NCBI GenBank assembly: GCA_934448295.1
Contig: CAKSEY010000015.1
Span: forward strand, 25,318 to 89,317
DNA from: an uncultured Oscillospiraceae bacterium
Lineage (GTDB): Bacteria > Bacillota > Clostridia > Oscillospirales > Ruminococcaceae
DNA length: 64,000 nucleotides
Direction: 5' to 3'
The notes beneath the pieces are model-generated. The model did no database searches, was not told where the DNA came from, and worked only from the letters and a program-made list of their open reading frames with translations. The position numbers were made by a program, and so were the translations under genes. Positions 59,437 through 64,000 of this stretch are shown here, one piece after another. How positions within the stretch are numbered: the first letter of the stretch is position 1; each line of letters opens with the position of its first letter.

Positions 59437-60810
59437 TCAGCCCCAGATCTCCTCATCGGTGGGAACTGCTGCGTCCTTATTGTAAAGACCTATCTGAGAT
59501 ACATTTATGAGGTGAGTGTAGTTCAGGTTTTCGGAAATACTGTTGTTGCCCCATGAGCCGCAGCCGAGCGTTGTGGTCGGAGCAAAGCCGTTGTAAAGGC
59601 TTCCGCCTGCGCCGGTGGAAGACGGCTGATTTACTATCAGACGGCTTACTGTCAGCTTCTCGCCAGCGTACTTGATATGCTCTATATCGTTGCTGTGCAG
59701 GGAAGCAGTGTGACCCTTGCCCTCGCAGTCGAGGTCGGTCTGCGCAAGCTTTACTGCGTTCTCGAATGTGTCGTAGGAAGCGGTTATCATTACCGGGCAC
59801 ATCTTCTCGCGGCAGAGGGGCTCGTCCTTGCCTATGCTTCTTGCCTTGATGAGTATCATTCTGGTGCCGTCCGGAACGTCAACGCCAGCCAGCTTTGCGA
59901 TGGTCTGCACGCTCTGACCTACGACCTTTCTGCTGATAGGACCGTTTTCCGGGAAGATAGCGTCCGCGAACTTCTTTGCGGTTTCAGCGTCGTCAACATA
60001 GAACACGCCGTTCTTCTTGAAGATGTCGATACCCTTGTCGAAAGACTCCTCCGGCAGGAATACGCACTGCTCTCCGGAGCAGATGATACCGTTATCAAAG
60101 ATTCTGCCGCTGATTATCTTCGGGATAGCTTCCTCGAGGTCAACGCCGCGGTCAACTATAACCTGAACGTTGCCGGGGCCTACGCCGAGCGCAGGCTTGC
60201 CGCTGGAATAAGCGGACTTCACCATTGCTCCGCCGCCGGTCGCAACTACAACGTCAACGCCGTGCATGAGGGCTGTTGTCGCGTCCATGGAGCACTGCTC
60301 AACGGTCTGCACGAGATCCTCGGGAAGTCCGAGCTTCTTCAGCTCTGCGCGGAACAGGTCGATAACGTACTTGTTGGTTTTCTGCGCTCTGGGGTGCGGG
60401 GCTACGATGATAGCGTTCTGACCCTTGAGTGCGAACATCGCGTTGCACATCGGGGTAACTACCGGGTTCGTTACCGGAGTTACGGAGCCTACAACGCCCT
60501 TTGCCTTGGCAACGCGGATGATTCCGGTCTGCTTATCCTCGCCGATGATACCTACGGACTTCTTGCCCTTTAAGCTGTTCCAGATACACTTGGACTTGCC
60601 GTGGCACTTGGCTACCTTATCGGCGTAAACGCCCATGCCGCTTTCTTCGCAAGCCATCTTGGCAAGCTCTTCGGCGCGGTCGTAGACTACCTTGCCTATC
60701 GCGCGTACCGCCTCGTCGGTCTTTTCCTGGGAGAAGCTCTCGAACTGCTTCTGAGCCACTCTTGCCTTTGCTATGAGTTCATTTACCATGTTTACTGCCT
60801 GTTCGTCCAT
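59437..60810 (-). CDS. sucD: CoA-acylating succinate-semialdehyde dehydrogenase
   Basis: Reduces succinyl-CoA to succinate semialdehyde with NAD(P)H, 457 residues, aldehyde dehydrogenase superfamily. The catalytic Cys is in NGIICSGEQCVF, and the nucleotide region has VATGGGAMVKSAYSSGKPALGVGPGN divided over ~200-225. It resembles the SucD of C. kluyveri and the AdhE N-terminal domain, but lacks the alcohol dehydrogenase half. The start at 60810 has GGAGG eight bases upstream and is preferred to ATG at 60828, which has none. The CoA-transferase gene upstream ends 24 bases away. Confidence 0.9.
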   Translation of the reverse strand: MDEQAVNMVNELIAKARVAQKQFESFSQEKTDEAVRAIGKVVYDRAEELAKMACEESGMGVYADKVAKCHGKSKCIWNSLKGKKSVGIIGEDKQTGIIRVAKAKGVVGSVTPVTNPVVTPMCNAMFALKGQNAIIVAPHPRAQKTNKYVIDLFRAELKKLGLPEDLVQTVEQCSMDATTALMHGVDVVVATGGGAMVKSAYSSGKPALGVGPGNVQVIVDRGVDLEEAIPKIISGRIFDNGIICSGEQCVFLPEESFDKGIDIFKKNGVFYVDDAETAKKFADAIFPENGPISRKVVGQSVQTIAKLAGVDVPDGTRMILIKARSIGKDEPLCREKMCPVMITASYDTFENAVKLAQTDLDCEGKGHTASLHSNDIEHIKYAGEKLTVSRLIVNQPSSTGAGGSLYNGFAPTTTLGCGSWGNNSISENLNYTHLINVSQIGLYNKDAAVPTDEEIWG

Positions 60811-60834
60811 TGTTTTGTCCTCCATCACATTGCT

Positions 60835-62331
60835 TTACATTGCTTTTTCAAAGTTAAGAGCCGCCTGCATATCTACGGGGTTTTCCTTGTATTTGCAGGT
60901 GGATTCTGCATTGTCAAGATATTCGTGAAGCGCCTTGCGGAACTTCGGGTGCGCGCATTTATCAATGATGAGATTTGCACGCTCCACCGGGTCAAGACCT
61001 CTCAAATCCGCAACGCCCTGTTCGGTTATCAGCGCGTGGATCTCGTGGATAGTGTGGTCAACGTGGCTGACCTGCGGAACTATGCAGGAAAGCATGCCGT
61101 CCTTCGCAGTGGACTTCGTAATGAATATCGAAAGCCCTGCGTTCTCGCAGTAGTCGCCGGAACCGCCGACGCCGTTCATCAGGCGGCAGCCGTCGATATA
61201 CGAGGAATTCGTATTGCCGTAGATATCCGCCTCAATTACGGTATTTATCGCGATAACGCCCAGCCGTCTGATTACCTCCGGGTGGTTGCTTATCTCCTGC
61301 GGACGGAGTATCATCTTGTCGCGGTATTTTTCAAAGTTCTCAAAGAATTCATCGCGCTTGTCCCATGAAATGGTTAGCGACGTACCGGAGGCGAAATCCA
61401 CCTTGCCGGCGTCGATGAGGTCGAAAATCGAGTTCTGGAGCACCTCGGAATACACAGTGAGATGTTCGAAATCCGATTCCGCAAGTCCCTGCAAAACCGC
61501 GTTAGAAACGCTGCCAACGCCCGCCTGCACCGGGGGAAGCGGGTTGCACAGCCTGCCGTGCTCGACCTCGCTGTGCAGGAATCCGATAAGGTTGTTCGCC
61601 ATGCTGCGGAACTCGTCGTCCACCGGGGAAACCGTCCTGCCGTTGTCCGGAATGTTGCTCTCGACAACTGCAACTACCTTTGCCGGGTCGCACTTTATGT
61701 AGGGCGTGCCGATACGGTCGCTGACCTTTGTTATCGGAATGGGCTGCGTGTGCGGAGGGCGCTCTGGGGAATACACATCGTGGATTCCCTCAATACAGCG
61801 GGGAACATAGGTGTTCACCTCGATAATGATCTTATCCGCGTATTCGGCGTAGATGTTCGAAGTTCCGACCGATGTCGTGGGGATAATATTGCCGTTTTCG
61901 TCTATGGCGGCGGCTTCGATTATTGCAACGTCAATGTGCTTCAGAAAGTTGTTCTTGACCCACACCGGCATTTGTCCGAGCGGAACGTCATGATACGATA
62001 CCTGCCCGGCGTTTATCGAATTACGCAGGTCCTTGTTGGTCTGGTACGGCATTCTCGCTTTGAGGGCGCCTGCCCTTGCAAGCTCGCCGTCGAACTCCTC
62101 GCCGAGGGAAGCTCCGGAGTACACCGTAAGCTCCAGCTTTTCGCCGTTTCTTGCGCGCTTCGCAAGCTCTCCTGCGACTGCCTTAGGATAACCCGCAATG
62201 GTAAATCCGCTGACGCCGAGCGTCATTTCAGGCTTTATGAACTCTGCCGCTTTCTCTGCGGACATTATCCTGTCGTGATATCCGGGATACCTTATCCTGC
62301 CCAGGAAATCTTCATGTGTATCCATGTTCAT
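60835..62331 (-). CDS. cat1: Succinate CoA-transferase (Cat1-like acetyl-CoA hydrolase/transferase family)
   Basis: Moves CoA from acetyl- or butyryl-CoA to succinate (or 4-hydroxybutyrate), 498 residues. It belongs to the family of succinyl-CoA:acetate CoA-transferases. Key parts are the glutamate-containing region INTVIEADIYGNTNSSY, the GVGGSGDYCENAGLSIFIT glycine-rich motif, and the C-terminal EQGVADLRGLDPVERA. It activates succinate for SucD. The listed ATG has AAGGAG three bases upstream; a second ATG two codons later (62325) has better spacing and may be used. The promoter is at 62379-62407. Confidence 0.9.
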   Translation of the reverse strand: MNMDTHEDFLGRIRYPGYHDRIMSAEKAAEFIKPEMTLGVSGFTIAGYPKAVAGELAKRARNGEKLELTVYSGASLGEEFDGELARAGALKARMPYQTNKDLRNSINAGQVSYHDVPLGQMPVWVKNNFLKHIDVAIIEAAAIDENGNIIPTTSVGTSNIYAEYADKIIIEVNTYVPRCIEGIHDVYSPERPPHTQPIPITKVSDRIGTPYIKCDPAKVVAVVESNIPDNGRTVSPVDDEFRSMANNLIGFLHSEVEHGRLCNPLPPVQAGVGSVSNAVLQGLAESDFEHLTVYSEVLQNSIFDLIDAGKVDFASGTSLTISWDKRDEFFENFEKYRDKMILRPQEISNHPEVIRRLGVIAINTVIEADIYGNTNSSYIDGCRLMNGVGGSGDYCENAGLSIFITKSTAKDGMLSCIVPQVSHVDHTIHEIHALITEQGVADLRGLDPVERANLIIDKCAHPKFRKALHEYLDNAESTCKYKENPVDMQAALNFEKAM

Positions 62332-62378
62332 CTTCTCCTTGTTGTCTTTGAGAACTCAGCGCTTTTTCGTTCTGTGGT

Positions 62379-62407
62379 TATTATAGCACTTACGCAGTCA
62401 TGTGTAA
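62379..62407 (-). promoter_or_regulatory. Promoter of the 4-hydroxybutyrate operon
   Basis: -35 TTTACA (62402-62407), 17-base spacer and -10 TATAAT (62379-62384) on the minus strand, with a 48-base leader before cat1. Confidence 0.75.
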
Positions 62408-62725
62408 ACTGTATGATGAATATATTAATCATACCAGAATTGAATATTAAAATGCGCGCATAACATATTATGTCAAGGTATCGGTACGCCAGTCCGAACA
62501 ACGCGGCTTTATCCGGATAATGCTAGTACCGTTCGCATACCCGGCAGCGCCCGAACCTTCATAAATTCATGTGCGTTAACGATATCCAGCCTTTCTTTGT
62601 GGAAAAGACCGGGAGCGGATATAAGGTTTATAATGCAAATGAATGAATTAAATTCAGAGTTACATAAAATACACCGTGAATGGTGCCGTGAGCTCAGGGA
62701 ACAGCGTAACAATAACGTACATATA
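62408..62725. other. Gene-poor stretch with a possible 36-residue ORF
   Basis: No confident gene is seen in about 320 bases. It holds an inverted repeat CGGTAC/GTACCG (62482-62487 and 62526-62531) and a plus-strand ORF from ATG 62633 to TGA 62743. That ORF would encode MQMNELNSELHKIHREWCRE and 16 more residues, with a weak AAGG upstream. The composition is closer to coding than to the flanking DNA, but this is not enough for a gene call. Confidence 0.3.
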
Positions 62726-62764
62726 AATAATTCGCCCCGCTGACAATCAACGAGGCGAATTATT
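62726..62764 (-). terminator. Terminator of the Ig-like protein gene
   Basis: An 11-bp stem AATAATTCGCC/GGCGAATTATT with a 17-base loop, 14 bases after the stop codon. The arms supply A and T runs on both sides. Confidence 0.75.
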
Positions 62765-62778
62765 ATGTTACTGAAAAA

Positions 62779-63861
62779 TTACGAAACCTTGATCTGAACC
62801 TTTACCGAATTCTTTCCGGATTTTGCTGTAATCACTGCTGTCCCTGTTCCCTTTGCTGTGACCTTACCAGTAGAAGAAACACTTGCAACAGAGGTCTTGC
62901 TGCTGGTCCATGTAACATTGCCGTCCACAGCCATTACAGCGCCAAGCTGGAGCGTGCCGCCCTTCTTGAGATCCAGGGAAAGACAGCTTATCTTGCCCTC
63001 GTTGCTGCTGCCCTGGGGATAGGTTGCGGTCATGCTTATTGTGCCGGTATTAGTTTTGTTCTTGAATAATCTGAGATAATATGTTCCCTTTGTTACCTTG
63101 TAGGATAATTCAGCAGTAGTTTCGTCACCAATAGTAGCGTAGGTATCATAGGTTTGACAATAGCTTCCGCTGATGAGCTTCATATTGCTGATCTCAACAT
63201 CATTATCATCGCTGTCCTTGTAAAGAGTTGCCTGTACATCTTCGCTATTTTCATAATCCGCTGCCAGCTTTACCTTCATAGTGCCAGACTTTGCAACATC
63301 GAATCTGTATACCTGCTCATCGCCCACTATACTCAAATCGCTCTTGTAGGTCTTGCCGCTGGAAGCGTTCTTGTAATTGCCGAGAGAAGAACTGGTGGAA
63401 TAGAACCGTGCGGTAAACTTCACCTTGCCTGAGCCGAAATTCCCTCCGCGCCAGAATTCGAGGTAGTGTGTACCCTTTGTCAGTTCCCCTGAAAATGTTG
63501 CAATACCCTTTTTAGCATTGGAATCCCACTTTAAGTAAGAAAAAGAATTACAATAAAAGGCATCGCCTTTTATTGAATGGTAACGAATTAGAGGATACGA
63601 CCAACCATCAGTCCTCACCATGAACCGAGTGTCATCAGCCGTTGATGAAATATCAAGCACCAGATATCCTGGGAACTTCATTTCGAACTTATAATTGACA
63701 GTATCACTTGTGTTATCCGGCAAGGTAAAGCTATACTCCTTATCGCGCTGAATGGTCTTTGCGTTCGTCTTCCAATCGTTGGCAAATGCCGACATCGGCA
63801 ATGCCGTAATAGCAATTGCTGCCGCAGCAACTGCTGCGATAATTTTTTTGAAAATCTTCAT
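62779..63861 (-). CDS. Secreted protein with C-terminal Ig-like (BIG2) domain
   Basis: A 360-residue exported protein. The signal peptide is MKIFKK, a hydrophobic Ala/Ile stretch and a cleavage site after SAFA (~27). Two beta-rich modules of about 120 residues each follow (~35-155 and ~165-285), with a YLRLF/YLEFW pattern recalling bacterial pre-peptidase C-terminal domains. The last 75 residues form a BIG2 Ig-like domain (SVSSTGKVTAKGTGTAVITA). No sorting signal is present. The role may be adhesion or wall contact. A -10 TATAAT lies at 63921-63926. Confidence 0.78.
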   Translation of the reverse strand: MKIFKKIIAAVAAAAIAITALPMSAFANDWKTNAKTIQRDKEYSFTLPDNTSDTVNYKFEMKFPGYLVLDISSTADDTRFMVRTDGWSYPLIRYHSIKGDAFYCNSFSYLKWDSNAKKGIATFSGELTKGTHYLEFWRGGNFGSGKVKFTARFYSTSSSLGNYKNASSGKTYKSDLSIVGDEQVYRFDVAKSGTMKVKLAADYENSEDVQATLYKDSDDNDVEISNMKLISGSYCQTYDTYATIGDETTAELSYKVTKGTYYLRLFKNKTNTGTISMTATYPQGSSNEGKISCLSLDLKKGGTLQLGAVMAVDGNVTWTSSKTSVASVSSTGKVTAKGTGTAVITAKSGKNSVKVQIKVS

Positions 63862-63920
63862 AGAATTTCCTTCCTTTGTGTTAATAATTGCATTTCTTTT
63901 CAGAATTGCATTTCAAGTTT

Positions 63921-63926
63921 ATTATA
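63921..63926 (-). promoter_or_regulatory. Probable -10 box of the Ig-like protein gene
   Basis: TATAAT on the minus strand, about 60 bases upstream of the ATG. No good -35 is found at the right distance, so activation by another factor is possible. Confidence 0.4.
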
Positions 63927-63986
63927 ACATTAGGTAACCTCTAAAAACCCCTATGAAAAAGAAGAAAAAAGTGATATAATAAGGAT

Positions 63987-64000
63987 ATGAAACAGAAAAC
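63987..64000 (+). CDS. Possible start of a plus-strand gene cut by the window edge
   Basis: ATGAAACAGAAAAC begins at 63987 after AAGGAT, and TATAAT lies seven bases before that. Only four codons are visible, so the call is tentative. Confidence 0.25.

Noticed and set aside
62509..62712. Minus-strand 67-codon frame in the gap
   Set aside because: No ribosome binding site, cysteine/serine-rich odd composition, and it covers most of the competing plus-strand ORF without any better evidence.

Overview
The window looks like the chromosome of an anaerobic, low-to-moderate-GC Firmicute of the class Clostridia, most likely a gut Oscillospiraceae/Ruminococcus-type bacterium. The evidence is a T-box leader ahead of proS, the Gram-positive nusA-rnpM-ylxQ-infB order, an ECF transporter cassette, GatCAB, rubrerythrin, a sodium-pump decarboxylase, a succinate-to-4-hydroxybutyrate fermentation operon, and many sigma-A-type promoters with 17-bp spacers. 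I see no rRNA, tRNA, CRISPR array, phage block or intact insertion sequence. It reads as core chromosome with small accessory islands.

Layout. Positions 1-1794 (minus): beta and gamma subunits of a Na+-pumping decarboxylase. 1982-11531 (minus): a short-chain dehydrogenase, a ClpE-like unfoldase, CvpA-like and DUF5711-like membrane proteins, truA, ecfT, a fused double-ATPase ecfA and an rRNA methyltransferase. 11566-17829 (minus): a GyrI-like protein, an Imm1-like orphan, glmM, ruvB, a TPR membrane protein, ruvA, ruvC and a radical SAM protein. 17996-24711: a ferredoxin-like protein, two small unknown genes, and a GldA/GldF/GldG/DUF4340 ABC system. 24867-35010 (minus): gltX, then the ribosome/transcription operon rimP-nusA-rnpM-ylxQ-infB-rbfA-nrnA-truB-ribF. 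35225-37424: a secreted FnIII protein and two small unknown plus-strand genes. 37434-39503: T-box and proS. 39551-42552: a SLOG protein, a repetitive surface protein, rubrerythrin and two paralogous membrane proteins. 42679-46736 (minus): the glycolytic operon pgk, pentapeptide-tpiA, gpmI. 46874-50540 (minus): a three-gene translationally coupled operon of unknown function. 50722-52888: pduL and an AI-2E family permease. 53069-56712 (plus): a 40-residue Q/N-rich ORF and gatCAB. 56932-62331 (minus): an aspartate aminotransferase and a succinate CoA-transferase / succinate-semialdehyde dehydrogenase / 4-hydroxybutyrate dehydrogenase operon. 62779-63861 (minus): a secreted Ig-like protein.

The main candidate for an undescribed system is the operon at 46874-50540: an integral membrane protein, a 728-residue protein with two LOTUS/OST-HTH-like segments and a DUF3825-like C-terminus, and a stand-alone histidine phosphotransfer (Hpt) protein, all joined by 4-base ATGA overlaps behind one strong promoter. 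Other unusual points are a pentapeptide-repeat ORF running in frame into tpiA past an internal ribosome binding site, a ylxQ gene that appears to start at ATA, a fused EcfA ATPase pair, a tiny Q/N-rich ORF, and a surface protein built from 15-bp repeats.
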